Below, piece by piece: positions 24,020-37,114 of a DNA stretch of 64,000 nucleotides. The first letter of the stretch is position 1; every line of letters begins with the position of its first letter. The translations under genes were made by a program, and so were the position numbers. Below the pieces are notes generated by a model. That model saw only the letters and a program-made list of their open reading frames with translations, was not told where the DNA came from and made no database searches. Origin of the DNA: Rotaria socialis (lineage: Eukaryota; Rotifera; Eurotatoria; Philodinida; Philodinidae); contig CAJNYU010002188.1 of NCBI GenBank assembly GCA_905331475.1, positions 1 through 64,000 on the forward strand. Direction: 5' to 3'.

Positions 24020-26374
24020 TGGAATCACAAGAATGCGTTTGAAATAAGGTAAATCTGTATAGGGTGAATTGTAAGAGAATGCTTCTTGTTCGACGAGAAA
24101 ACTAAAATTAATTAATTAATTAATTTGTAGTATGAAAATTCTACTCAATTGAATCATCTATTGTATCTCTGTCATATAATGAAACGCCGTAAAAATCATA
24201 TAGACCCGCCAATGAAGAACCAGAGATTGTTTAGTATAATGTACTGAATAGTTCTGGCAATTCAGAGTAAAATTAGTAAAATATAATGCCACATTTTATT
24301 CATGCACGAGAAAAGAGTATCTTTCATTTTTTACGAAGCAGCACTAATACGGATACAGGAGTACGAATCGTTTCGCAGTTTAACAGATTCGACCTTTGGA
24401 TCAGCCCTAGCTGGTAACTTCGACAACAGTATTCCATATTTTCCAAAAGCTAGTGTTACTCCGATGACATTGATGTATCTTATCAGATAGCAGTAGCAAC
24501 ACTTTCTACCGAACTGACAATGTTATTTGTGTTTTCCAATGAACAATTTTATTCACAGCATTCCATCTACTGTAGAAAAAATCTGGCTGTCTAGGTGACG
24601 TTGGTGCTCAAAATAAACTCTTTACTAGGAGATCTTTATGTGAAAGAGACATTGAACCTTTTTAAAGATATTCAATCAGCAAATGTGAAATGTGTCAACT
24701 TTATCCAACGGTAACTTTTTTCTTATTATGAAAAATGCAATGTTTTTTACTCAAGTATTTCAAAATGATACTACTGCAGAAAGGTTGGAAATCAATAGTT
24801 GATGATGTAAATCGATAATAATCTTCGCTAAAAATATGAAAATTCTACTGACTAAAAATTAAAACAATTAGTTAATGCAATCTGAAGTTATTCTAAGTTT
24901 TTATTGCAAACTTAATCACAATACACCTTATATATGTGCAAACGGAATGATGAAACTCCTGAAGAAAAAAATTGTCGTGGACTGAAATGAAACAAGGACA
25001 ATAGTGATAATTTAAGTATATCTAAGCATCATATAAAAAAAAGCTTAAAATCGATATCGAGGCATAGAGGTCCTTCTAAGTTCATTTAGTACAGTGGTGT
25101 GTAGAAAATTAGCATTTAAGTAGGTATATTTTCACTAAAACATTTTATTCTGGCGCAAGTAAACTTGATTTAATACCGAAAACACACAAATTGTACTTTA
25201 TCGTCTGAAAATTTCTTATCAACTTCTATTTTGTTACAACACGCATCAAGTGATAGATTCTTGGATTTCAACACTCCGGCAATTTTTGCTTCTATTACGG
25301 TTTATAATTCACTGAATACAATGAATACGAACACCTATTGACAAACCTTGATGACATGCTGTGTCGTTAACTTACCTCAATTTAAATGAATCAATGATGA
25401 AAGAACTAATGCTGCTGATGCCGTACCAGATGAACTATAGAAAAACAAAACAGTCAATAGCTTTGGCTCTTTTAAACAACATTGGAAATGTCGCTTATTC
25501 GGACTGTTTACCTAGTTGCTATATATTAGTCGACCATTCAAAACTAAATGATTCATGTGCAGTGAAGGAATAAGTTTATTTAAAATTCTTTCTTTTTTTT
25601 GAAGTCACAGGTGGAAATAGAAGAAAAAAATTAGAAGAAAAGAATGAAGTTACCAAGACACAGAAACGAATTCAATATTTTTTTTGGGTTTTTTGCCTAT
25701 TCTTTGCGTCCCTGTAGGCTAGATTGAAGTGCTTTGGCAACGAACATATGCATCATCTTTCACTCGTGTAACTTTTTACTTTGATACTTTGTTTGAATAG
25801 TAGCAGAAAGTAATGTGATATGCACAAGAATAGTAGCTATTTGTATCAGTGCATGTATATTTTTTTATGCAATTGTAACATCTTAAACAAACAGAAATCA
25901 TAAGCCAAAGCATGTTCAGTAGTAAAATTCATAAAATAGAAATTCTAATTCTACTGTAAAAATAGCTTTCATTTGCCTAAATATTGTTTTCTGTTGTTTA
26001 GTAGCCCATGAAGTTTTCCATGCCCTAGTTTTTTCGTATAAAATTCAGTTGAGTGTACAAAGATTTTCTCGTATCCTAGGCAGAAAAAAAGTCAAATCTC
26101 ATCAGATGTAAAATGATTCATTCAGTTACTTTTCTTTACTATTCAAGTTTGAAATGAAGTGTCAATTATTTTTTGTAGGCAGGGAGTAAACAAGAATGTT
26201 TTACTGTGCCAGTTATTATTAAAAAAAAAGAAAAGAAATACATATTTCACCATCGCAATGACCTAAATAACAGCGTTTTCTATGTCCTCTTTATGCTTCT
26301 TTTCTGTTTTGTGGAACTCACATATATTTTCGAAGAAAATAGTGAGTGTAAGTTTAATTGTGAGATTTTTGCGG

Positions 26375-26407
26375 CTCCCCTGTACCCCACCCCCCCCCCT
26401 CTCCCCA
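26375..26407 (-). other. G-rich strand tract, possible G-quadruplex
   Basis: The minus strand reads four or more runs of at least four G separated by 1 to 4 bases (GGGG-AGA-G10-T-GGGG-TACA-GGGG). That fits the usual G-quadruplex pattern. It stands out strongly against the surrounding AT-rich DNA. It lies in intergenic DNA, so no role can be assigned. Confidence 0.5.
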
Positions 26408-26583
26408 TTACAGACATAAAACATAAAAAAACTAACACTTCGATGCACTAATTAGATAAGATTTTTATACAGATGGATTGCCTATGTTCACCACTACTCA
26501 CATCAGTAATAAAAATCTAGTTTCACTAATTAGAAATCATTATAATTAGCATTTAGTCTCTAATTAATCATCAAAATCTGTCG

Positions 26584-26651
26584 TTTTTATTATTATAGTC
26601 CATAGTTACGATAATAGCGCATATTTTTATTATTATAGCCCATAGTTACGA
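26584..26651. repeat. Two-copy 28-bp direct repeat
   Basis: Units at 26584-26611 and 26624-26651 share TTTTTATTATTATAG and CCATAGTTACGA and differ at one base. Origin unknown. Confidence 0.7.
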
Positions 26652-26686
26652 CAGTATTATATTTTATTATTATTAAAGACGTTCAC

Positions 26687-26747
26687 AACGAGTGTATGCT
26701 ACCGCTACAGAAGCTAGCAGCTAGTTTATGCTACTATTACACTCGTT
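26687..26747. repeat. Small inverted repeat
   Basis: Perfect 10-bp arms AACGAGTGTA and TACACTCGTT enclose 41 bp that themselves contain GCTAGCAGCTAG. It could be a tiny MITE remnant or a hairpin; no target duplication is visible. Confidence 0.55.
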
Positions 26748-27598
26748 ACTTCTACCACCTACAATAAACAGATGAAGATTTTAATATTTTTTTTCTCATA
26801 CAGATACCTTATTCTAGAGCTTGAATCCACTTTAGTGTATTTACAATTCGCTACTTTTCCATCCACTGGGAAGCTTTTATCAAATTTTCGTGTATGAAAA
26901 AATGTATCAATTTCTCACCTGATAATACGAAAAAATATAAATTTCTCAACAATATTGATAGCTATATCCTAAATACTGTTTAAACTATTATCATTCAGAA
27001 TATTTCTCAGTGAAACCACTAAACACTTCAGCATACCGACATGTTCTAAACAAAAAGTTTTTTATACGTTCTCTCTAGTAATTTTTCCTATTGATAGATT
27101 CAAAAAGCTTCAAATGTTAAAAAGGTTTTATTATCTTATTTTTGAACAAAATATGATCTTACTACACTGAAAAAATAAAACTTCTATTTGATCAGTATCT
27201 AACTGATCGAAATATGTGAGTTCCACATTTTAGCCCCAACGGGGCTGCGCTGAAAAGCTTTTTCTTTATTAGTTCAATGACTGCTCATTGAAGTTATTTT
27301 TACTGATAAATGATTGTAATATCATTGTCAAATTATTATTATGACATCAGCATACTTAGAAGACTTACATCCATATATTATCGAGCAACTGAAATGGACT
27401 TGCTGTCAAAAAATAAAAAAACAACTAAGCTCGTTGTAAAATGAATTAATACTTTTATTAGATTCATTACGGAATTAATGAAAAAACATTACAGTTACAA
27501 TTTAATTTGAATAATAATAACACAACTACGTAGATACTTCTAAGCACCGTATAAATTGTATTAATGCTTAGTTTATACTTATAAGTATGAAATCAAAC

Positions 27599-29352
27599 CT
27601 ATTTATTCGTTGTATGAAGAAACGCATCAAAGAACGAGAATAGGAAAAAGAAAACTAGTAACGACTTGCTGATCAAGCGTGGTGATGATGCTTTTGAGCA
27701 TCCATCTCTAGTTTCATAGGCACCTAAGCATGCTGCGTAAGCCATTTTATGTGCAATTGTGTGCTGTTCGTAGGTACCAATAAATAGATGACTCCATGGG
27801 CCATGAGCATAAACTGCGACATCTTCGCCACCGTGAGTTTCAACACTCAAAGGTAGCGCTGCGGGTGCACGGTAATCGGTTGAATTTGTATTTAGCGAAT
27901 TGAAATAAGTTGCGTTTCGCGGTGAATTGAAATTAGGTCCATTGCCGTAAGCAATGATATTAACGGGTAGTTGATCAATATTACTTATATTCATGCTTTC
28001 TAATGATCCAAAACCTAATATATTGGAACCACGTGATGAATAAGCGCCCATTGTAAATACATGTGAATGATCTGCTGTCACAACAATCAGAGTATCATCA
28101 AGAGCGCCCTTAGCCTGTAATGTTCTCTTGGCTTGCCCAACGGCATTGTCGAATTCGACAAATTCATCAAGAGCATTTCGCGGCTGCGTATCATGATGTG
28201 CATGATCGATTCTGCCACCTTCGATAAGAAGCATAAAACCCTTCTCAGATTTGAGAAAATGTTCGATAGCGAATTCAGTCATGCGGGATAAGCTTGGCTC
28301 ATCATCATTGCTCTGGCTTCTATTCAGTTCATAACGCATATGACTTGGTTCGAACAGACCTAATAACGGTTGTGACGAACCAAGTTCAAATTTATTCATT
28401 TCTGTCATATTCCAGATATATTTCCCTTTCCATAACTCCTCAATAAGAGACCGATTGTCGATACGAGAACCACGTTTGGAAGGATATTCAATATCGAATG
28501 TCGTTGTTGGATAGAAAAACTGACGACCACCACCTAACAATAGATCTATGGGTGGAGTCCTAGCGGCAAGTTGATGCGCAATGTCTGTGCAGCCTTCTGT
28601 TGCATGAGTTGCATTGAAATTCCGACCGTCAAAACTTTCCCAATTTCGTTCTGGTACATGTGCATATGCTGCAGCGGGTGTTGCGTGAGTAATACGGGCA
28701 GTGGTGATGATGCCGACTTTTTTCCCTACAATTCACGAAAACAAGAAAGTCATCCAAAGAATTATCAAATTAAAAAAGTTCACCTAGTTTCTGTGCCCAA
28801 TCCAAAATGCTGTCGACATGTGTACCGATTGAACTAGGACAGTTGTTTCGTATTCCTCGCCCATCGAGTCCAACCGTACCTAACTGCGCTTTCACACCAC
28901 AAAGAAAAGCGGTTGCAGTCGCTGCAGAATCTGGTGTCTGATGATCAATGTTATATCTACATATAAATAGAGGAAAAAATAAGTTCATTTAAAAATGAAT
29001 GAGTATTCTGGAGATGGAGCGTGAAAACTAACGTTTTTGCTAAACCCAAATTAAAAAACTGTTCCATTTCAGTATTATGATCTTCGCCTAATTGACCATT
29101 GACTTGTCCTTTGCGTATTCTGCCAGCAGTGATCGTTGAAATACCCATTCCATCACCAAGAAATAATATGACATTTTTCGCTACTCGTCTATTCTCTTTT
29201 CGAGTAAGTATTTGCTCAATATCCAAACGTGCTTGTTCATTCCAGAATGATGCATTCTTCTCTATAGACCAATCTATACGACCGCTTTCAACAATCTCAG
29301 CAATCGTCAGAAGAGTAGTCAGCAAGATTAGGCATACTACAAAGATAGGCAC
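27599..29352 (-). CDS. Alkaline phosphatase, GPI-anchored, start codon not resolved
   Basis: Metal-dependent phosphomonoesterase at the outer cell surface. Exons 29033-29352, 28784-28956 and 27599-28725 join in frame (539 codons from the first visible codon). Asp67 in LGDGMG and Ser117 in TPDSAAT (phosphoserine nucleophile) are present. So are EGGRIDHAHHD, TADHSHVF and the ETHGGEDVAVYAHGP zinc ligands, in the usual order. The first visible residues (PIFVVCLILLTTLLTI) look like a signal peptide, but the in-frame codon at 29352 is GTG and no ATG precedes it before a stop. A short upstream exon or a frame error is therefore likely. The C-terminus is hydrophobic (SLLVFFFLFSFFDAFLH), as expected for a GPI signal. 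Length is typical of the family. Confidence 0.92.
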
Positions 29353-29354
29353 AT

Positions 29355-32300
29355 GATTATTACTTTGTTGAAATGTGTATCTACTTCAGTATATTCGAAA
29401 TCAAAAGACTTTGACATCGTTTTATTTTTAGTGAATACTTGTTCTTCTTATTCAATTCATATAAAAATCGGAGATAGTGAGAAACAATACTGCCGATTGG
29501 TGTAAAAACGTATGCTAAAATAATGGGTGGGTACGAATTGACTGCTCTATTCAATATCGTCTTGATCTAGTTATAAAACAAACAAGTGATTTAAAATAAA
29601 ATATTCGTACGAGAAGAATTAGAAAAGTACAGATCAAAATAAATAGCTTTCTACTTATGCTTAAGTTCTATTTCTCAACAAGATGTTCTATGCAGTTTTT
29701 GCAATATATTCTTATGTTAAATATGTGTAGCATTAGAATTTACTTTTGGTTCTCGATCTATATTGAAAGGATAGTTATAGAAAAGTAAGATACGAGGAGA
29801 CGAACTATGTAAATAATCAAATATAAGAAACTGAAGATTTTATAATAGTTCAAGTTTTCTATATTGGCGAAATTGCCTGTTTACGGAAGAGTAATGTAAG
29901 GAGAAGAACTACTCAGGAGAAATTCTAGTTTCTTTTTACGCTCGAATGAAGTTGCGAATGGTGTACGTATATTTGAACAAGATCTTATCAATTTAGAGCT
30001 ACTTCAGTTTTTTATAACGATCTTGTCATGTTCTTCAGGAAATCTTTATTATTCACTATGCTTGTCCAGGTATATGAAATGTCGTGAAAAGAAGTTTTAT
30101 CATTATCATCTGACTTAACACATAAATACCAACTGTGAACTTTTTATCTATCAATAAAGCAATATGTGTATGCGCGTTACCTAAGTATATTCGTTTCTTT
30201 TTCAATTACTTGAATTGTTTCGAATCCTTTTTCACATTTTACCACATTGAATCTATAAATAGTGAACTAAAGAAGAGCATTGATCATGCAAGACATTCGA
30301 ATTAACACGATTGAGTCATCTACTAACAGACGATCGGGCTGCTATGCTCTTAAATGAAAAGAAGTAGTTAATGAGTTTATACTTTTGATGGCTAGGCTCA
30401 GCATAGTGCTGATGAACTAGTTAGAAAAGGCATTTTTTACATGGCTCGTTTAAGGGATGCCCATTTAGAACTTATTTAGCGTGATTATTTTAGATGGAGC
30501 AAATGAATCATTTGATAAAATAAAACATCGAGCTATGTTCTGAGTATTTCACTCTCGTCGTTTAAATACTTGAAATTATTTTCATACTACACGTTGCTTC
30601 TAGTTTTGTTTCTTCAAAGCAAAATTTAATATAATCTAGAGTTTTTTTTTCTAAATTATATTAATCGGTATACCATGATGTCTAAACAATTCGATTTCGA
30701 AGCGCCTGAAATTTGTCTCTAAAATAGTTTACAAGTTCTTCTATAACCGTCTTCCTATCTGATTGAATACCAATATCTCCTAGTGAAGATAGTTTGACTG
30801 ATAGTTCTATACTTATTTAATTCTAAAGACTTCTAAGTCATTTAGATTTCTCAAATAACCATGGAGTCAACTTAGTATTCCATATGACTTGCTAGATACA
30901 GGCTTACGTTAGTTGTTCATACCCATAATCGTGAACTCTAGAAACAAGCTGATTTTATAGAAACTGCCGAGGACGATACAGAAAAATCATTGTATTCAGC
31001 AAGAAAATACATGATATTTATCTAATTTCAGTACGGCATTTCAATCAATAAGTCTCTTGTATTGTCGACTAGAGCAAGGAGTAAGTCAAAAGTGAACAGT
31101 AAAGACAACAGGAGACGTTTCTGTGCCTGAACTATTATATCCAAAGTTCATCGATTTAAAATGCTGACTTATCGAATCTTATCCATATGCTATCAACTGG
31201 ATGAAGACTTTTAACTCGAATATTTTAATTTACAACGAACAATAGAGAAATAACTTACTGTTGGTCATGGGATATATTTCGAAGTGAAAACGATTATATA
31301 AGTGTGTGTGTATATAATGGAAAGATTTAAAAAATACTATTGGACATTTACGTGCTGCAAATGATAGAGAATCATTTGTTTTATAAGTGTATTACATATT
31401 ATTTATTACCAGAAGATTAACAATTCTACTTGAGTTTCCCGTTTTTTTATCTTTTCTTTAACCCATTTTTATGTCTTGCCATTGAGTTATATATTGTGTT
31501 ACTTAATGTCTTATCTTGAGATCATTTTTATTATTTGAATTTTTTATTTTCATCATCACACCTTGAAGTTTCATTGTTGAGAAAGAACAAAAGAAAGGAA
31601 AATGCTTTTATAGCCTTTTAAGTAGTACTCTTAAGCATAAAATGAGAATATCCAATGAATATCTAAAATACAATAGCAATACATGTTCGATTCTTGTCAT
31701 CATCAATGATAGATAAACTGACATAAAATTGTTGAACGTGATAGATGAAGGGATCTAATTGGACGATTTTCTCCGTGAACATGATTTATAAGAGAAATTT
31801 AAGCTCTCCAATGAGCTGAAAATATGTGTTAGACTCGCTTTAGTTAAATGTTATGTAAACGAATCTCTAATTCGGTTATAGTTGTTGATTATCATTGCCT
31901 ATTGATACAATAGCGCACAACAGCCACTTCTATTGTAGAATTTTCAGTGGACTCCACTATTAATAAGAAGTGTTATACATATACAGATTCACCAAAGAGT
32001 AGAAAAATCTTTGGATTTGGTTTTGTTGGAACGGGATGGGGTGAGGGTAACTATTAAAGAAGAGCATTCTCTCATCTGCATCTATACCACTCGTTTAGCT
32101 CTCATATAGCTAGTGCTTCTTATAGTTCACTGTAAATCTTGCTCCTGAAAGATGTGGAAGTAATCGGAGTCTGACACTATATATCGTATGACAATATGTA
32201 TCATTCTACAAACAATAAAAGGATACACTTCGTATATTCTCAAATGATAGTGTAAAAAACAATGAAGAATAATAAGCATACACTACCCGTTCTGTACTCT

Positions 32301-33067
32301 AGGGGAAATCCTTGTTGGATATACCGACGAAATAAAGCTGAGAAGAATGATTTGTTATCCTATTGTTCAATTTACAACGTGCAATCTTGAGATTGTGGAT
32401 GTGAATGTAGGTAATGGCTTTTTTTAAACTAAAGTTCATCCATACTCGCTGATATTTCGTTTGATTACAATATAAATTCTTTCTTTTCATATAAAAATAG
32501 CTGAATCCTTTTCTGCGTACTTTACTGCGACTAAAAATCGTAATTATTCTTACTCATATAATACTTCCTTTTCTTTTATTATTTGTGATTTTCCAACTCT
32601 TCGTTAATCATAGACGGGATATGTTTTAAATAAAATGTATTATCATTTTTAGGGGTATTTCTGCATGAAATGGAGGACTACAAAATAGTTGTAGACAAAA
32701 TCCATGACAACTGTTTGCATTCAAATGATTTTAAGAAAGAAAGTTAATTTTCCCCGTGCAATCAATTGACTGAGTAATTTCTTTGATACAAAAAAAATCC
32801 TTTTATTTCCTATATTTATATACCTTGAGTTATTTTCGAATGAGATTTTATCGTTTCTGAGAAAAGTATACATAATACATATTGCATGTTTCTCCTACAC
32901 CGTCAGATGGTACTCAAAAACAATTGTCAGTTTATAAATATACAAAGTATAGGATATTTTATTCAAGAAAATATTCATCAATCAAATACTTGTGTTAAAT
33001 TACATTTATTTCTAGAAAACGCAAGATTTCAAATGAGTAGGCTCGAACCTAAAATATACTGCTACAA
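29355..33067. other. Intergenic spacer
   Basis: About 3.7 kb of AT-rich DNA. A faintly gene-like stretch near 30340-30560 is broken by many stops and not identifiable. No RNA gene, repeat or exon can be supported. Confidence 0.4.
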
Positions 33068-33098
33068 GGGTGTGGGTGTGTGGGTGTGGGTGTGCGTG
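33068..33098. repeat. GT-rich simple repeat
   Basis: Run of GGGTGTGGGTGTG units just left of the ambiguous base at 33148. Low-complexity DNA of this kind may have hindered assembly here. Confidence 0.7.
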
Positions 33099-33148
33099 GA
33101 ATTGAGCGCACTTACGGGCTGTTACACGCCACGCCGACACCCTCGACN

Positions 33149-33322
33149 CTCTTCGATTTTGATGTTTGGTTTCAAACAAAGAAGAACTGACTTAGGGACA
33201 GGCATGAATAGTGAATTCGAATGCTTTTCGCAAAAGAAAAGGTCGATTTTCTATGTAAATAACTCTTCCCAGCCCGTGTGAGCGTGGATTGCAGCAGTTT
33301 GGAAGTTTGTTTGATTCCGCCC
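33149..33322 (+). repeat. Direct repeat, copy 1
   Basis: Starts immediately after the ambiguous base 33148 and is repeated at 34418-34591, offset 1269 bp. Roughly the first 145 bases are identical. A handful of substitutions appear only in the last 35 bases. No terminal inverted repeats are seen. It may be a true segmental duplication or a contig-end overlap. Confidence 0.85.
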
Positions 33323-33738
33323 ACACCCACTTACATGCATATTCTCAAGAAAAAAAGATATTCGTTTTGGCTGTCATTCTAATCAATAATATTTTAAACG
33401 TGTGCGAGACAAAGTCTGATTCCTTAAGAGGCAGGGATCAAGTTGGTCAACTGTTCGTGAAAATCGATTTGTTCTCTGTATCTTTGATTGCATCATTTAG
33501 AATCATTATATATATAACAATGTTCACAATAACGTGTCAACAAACAGCTTGAAGGAAAGCATGGATGAGAGAAATGGTTTTTATTTGTTTCTTTGGAAGT
33601 ATTACATGTGATCTCTATTAGAAAGTGGGAATTGTGAATTAATGAAGAATCAAGCGTTAAAAAAGAATTTTCTTGCTGTTGGATTATAAGGAAAAAAGAT
33701 GAAGCACACACTTTTAAGGAGATAATAATTGTTCTTCG

Positions 33739-34208
33739 TTATGCTGATTGAAATTTGATGAGGATGGCCGCAAGGATCAACGTGAACAGGATGGATGTTT
33801 GATAGCTCGTACGGGCTCCATTACAAAGATCCGATTGACAGCATCCTACCCCTGAAGTATAGCCTGAGTTAGTCGAGAATGACACAGGCGTGCATGATGA
33901 TGCACCATAGCGCGAGACCGTATTGAGCAGTTGATATTTCTAAAAAACAGTACGCGTATTCATGAAAAGAATGCAATGCAGAATAGATACATACCACGCA
34001 ATACGTGTTGGATGATATAGATCCTGTTGTAGAGACGCCCGAGCCCGAAGAACTAAATGGATCATTACATCCTGAACTTCCTGATGAACAAGAGTAGCAA
34101 TTGAGAGATGTGCACAGAGGAAAGAAACTAAAACAGCAACCTATGACATTATGCGAATATTCGAACTAATGCTCACCAGATAAGACAAACAGCAACAATT
34201 GCATACAT
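33739..34208 (-). CDS. Ly6/uPAR (three-finger) domain protein, GPI-anchored
   Basis: Three exons, 34177-34208, 33995-34127 and 33739-33939, join in frame to 121 residues; introns are 49 and 55 bp. The product begins with a hydrophobic signal (MYAIVAVCLICFFPLCTS). It continues with LNCYSCSSGSSGC and further spaced cysteines, and reaches the hallmark CCQSDLCNGA. It ends with a hydrophobic tail (TSILFTLILAAILIKFQSA) typical of GPI attachment. That is the Ly6/CD59/uPAR layout: a three-finger, disulfide-rich extracellular domain. Specific partners cannot be predicted. The coding DNA is clearly more GC-rich than its surroundings. It lies between the two copies of a direct repeat. Each exon is too short to be obvious alone. 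Confidence 0.88.
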
Positions 34209-34417
34209 TTCTTTCGTGTTGAGGGTTGATAGTTTTGGTATGAAAATGCTTACTGATTTTTTTTTGCTCCACGATTTATACTGTTTATGATTATGTGTAG
34301 GAAGCATTAGGAAGATGAATTGTTTGATCAATCGAATATCTCAGCAACCAAAAAACAGCTCCGTCTTTTTACCGATAAAAATACGCGATTACTTTTATTC
34401 TACAACTTTTACTGTTT

Positions 34418-34591
34418 CTCTTCGATTTTGATGTTTGGTTTCAAACAAAGAAGAACTGACTTAGGGACAGGCATGAATAGTGAATTCGAATGCTTTTCGC
34501 AAAAGAAAAGGTCGATTTTCTATGTAAATAACTCTTCCCAGCCCGTGTGAGCGTGGATTGCAACAGTTTGGAAGTATGTTTAATTCCACCC
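34418..34591 (+). repeat. Direct repeat, copy 2
   Basis: Second copy of the repeat at 33149-33322, in the same orientation and on the other side of the Ly6 gene. It diverges from copy 1 only near its distal end. Confidence 0.85.
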
Positions 34592-35549
34592 ATGCAAACA
34601 ACTGCACCTGACTCCCACACGCTCATATAGCTAATAGAATTACAACCATCATCATAATCTGAAACAAAGAATGGCAATTTAAATTTAATCTCTATCAAGT
34701 TTTCCTTCTAATTCTAATGCTATTTTTAAAAAGAAAACAATTAATAATTAATCAATCATTTTCATCCGCCTGACTCGACTGTTCCTCATATCTCAACTCT
34801 TACTCATATTGTTGCAACTCTCATGCTGAAATTGCACAAATTATCAATAAAAATAACATGGAACATATCTGAGCATGATTGAACAGATAATTGTGTTGTC
34901 GACGAAAAAAAAGGGCTTTGGTATTTGTGTACGGTAAATATTTATTATTCTGCATGGGATATACTTAATCAGCGATTTGATCGTCGATGACAATAAAATT
35001 TGTCAAGTCAAGAAATGAATGTGAGGAAAACAAGATAAAACACTAATTAAGACTATTAGAATAAATTATTACGATCAGGTTTTGTCCATTGAATTTCCAT
35101 GACTCAAACGATTGTAGTGGCATGTTATTTTAGTCGATTTTAAAAACATTTTTTCTCGAAAAGATAACTGAGTTTTACTTGAATTTGTTGTAGTCTTTTT
35201 ACGAAATTTTTCGGCTGCAGCTGATTTTTGTCTTATGAAAGAATTTATGTCAGTTGTTGATGTTTAGTTTATTTCATAAGCGTATTTCAGCAAATATCTC
35301 CAATTGTTCTTCCGCTGTCAAAAATAATACTACGGAAAAATAAAGACAATCGACATATAAAAACTTCTAATTGAATGATACAATACAGAAAAGAAAATCA
35401 GACGATTTGTAGCTATGTACTGAGATGAGAACACAAAATATACTATGGATAAAGAGGGAAATAGTTAGCTGGCATGTTGATCATTGATAAAGTATGGAGA
35501 AATAATATATGGATTGATATTGGATATTGTTGTTGTATTCTTTTAAACG
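34592..35549. other. Intergenic spacer
   Basis: AT-rich DNA upstream of the App1-like gene, likely including its promoter. A minus-strand open stretch at 34560-34670 follows a plausible acceptor but has no recognisable product. Confidence 0.45.
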
Positions 35550-37114
35550 ATGTTGAAAGTTGTAAACATTATTAACTATCTTCTTATACTTGATCGATGT
35601 ATTCTAACAGCAAATTTTTTATTTTCTCGTGAAAAAGAATTAATACTGATTCCATCAGTTGCTTTTCGTTATCGTTCAAATGAGATTGAATCAGCGATTA
35701 ATAATCATTCTTCAAATGATTGGACTCTCTATGTTCAAGGTTAAATTTTATTTTATACTTTCCATTATTTCACAAAAAGATGTTTTGTTTAGGCTGGTTT
35801 TTGGAAGGAAATCGTATTCGTGCAACATTATCAAAATCTGCACTATTTGCAATCGTTCATAATATAGATAAAAAACGTGTTGCTTATTTTACAGCAAATG
35901 GAAAAAAGTATAAAACGGTATGTATTGATGGTTTACCTCATGAGATGTGTACGAAAACCGATGCACATGGTTCAATTAAAAAACAATTTCAATTACCAAA
36001 CGAAAATGTTCAAAATTTGCTTGTAACGGGTGGAACATATGGAAAACTTGAATATTTTGTATCCGCACGTGGGGAAAAAATTCAAACAAAAGGAGAAATT
36101 TTTCTATGTGATGATAATGGAATATCGATTATCAGTGATATTGTAAGTTTTATACGAGAGATTATTTTTTTGTTTGAACAGACAAAAAAGAATGATAATT
36201 AAAATGCACTACTGCTACGTTGAATATATTGATGCTTTAATAAACAAAGGATATCCTGATCGGCTAAATAAATAGACTTAGTACCGTCATAGATGAAGTT
36301 TTTACGGCAATATATAATTTTTTTTCTATTTGAAATCGATAACTAATAAGATGTGAAGAGAAAACACTTTTAGATCAATTAAAAAAAACGATTCTCTTTC
36401 TTTTTCTATCACAATGAAACATGGTGTAGACAAAAGAGATACATTCTCTTTTCTATAGCTATTGATTAGGTGCGAAGTTATATGTATTTATTTGAGAATG
36501 AACATAAGTTTTGTCATTATAAGGTATTATGCTAGGGATTTCAATCCAATGTTTGTTATCTATTTAAGGATGATACTATTAAAATTACAGGAGTAACAAG
36601 CGTTCGTGCTGTACTACGAAATACATTTTCTGGTGAATATAAATCAGTTCCAGGTATGTCTGAACGTTATCGCCATTATGAATCATATTATAATGCAACA
36701 TTTCACTATTTAACTGCATCACCCGATCAATTATATCCATTTTTACGTGAATTTTTACAACGTGAACAATTTCCGTTGGGTTCTTATCACATGCGGCATT
36801 TTACATGGTTTGATATGAATTTTTTTCAATTTTTTTCATCAAAATCATTCATAAAACAAAAAACAATAATTTTAAAAATGTTTTTTCAAGAAACTCGTTC
36901 AAGACAATTTATTTTATTTGGCGATATATTTCAAAAGGATCCAGAAATTTATGCGACTATTTATAGGCAATATCCAGAAAGAATTTTAAAAATCTTTATA
37001 CGCGTATCAAGCAAAAATCTTAAGAATCGTCTAAATAAAGTTTTTGAAGACATACCAAAGCATAAATGGGACATATTTTGTAATGGTTTTGATTTACCGG
37101 AAACATTCTTTTAA
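35550..37114 (+). CDS. App1-like phosphatidate phosphatase (HAD fold, DUF2183)
   Basis: Three exons, 35550-35739, 35793-36142 and 36569-37114, join in frame and give 361 residues. The catalytic module begins ISIISDIDDTIKITGV (Asp179, Asp181, Thr183 forming DxDxT, split by intron 2), the App1 signature. It continues with FHYLTASPDQLYPFLREFL, FPLGSYHMRHF and FILFGDIFQKDPEIY. In yeast App1 is a magnesium-dependent phosphatidate phosphatase at actin patches. The N-terminal 20 residues are hydrophobic (MLKVVNIINYLLILDRCIL), which suggests secretion or membrane insertion, unlike yeast App1. Residues 60-170 match the beta-rich region that precedes the catalytic domain in longer homologues. Family call firm; substrate inferred. 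Confidence 0.88.

Larger units (their letters stand above)
24020..27598. other. Intergenic spacer
   Basis: About 3.6 kb. It contains the C-rich tract near 26375-26407, a 28-bp imperfect direct repeat at 26584-26651, a 61-bp inverted repeat at 26687-26747 and a small palindrome AGCCCCAACGGGGCT near 27231. No gene is supported. Confidence 0.5.

Noticed and set aside
25361-25573. Possible LINE reverse-transcriptase tail remnant
   Set aside because: An alternative frame reads like the LP..V..VNSFK..W pattern seen near LINE C-termini, but the match is short, contains a stop and no other reverse-transcriptase motif is nearby.
34441-34698. Decayed second Ly6 first exon near copy 2 of the direct repeat
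   Set aside because: The short MMVVILLAI stretch resembles a signal peptide but lacks a donor and any downstream cysteine exon.
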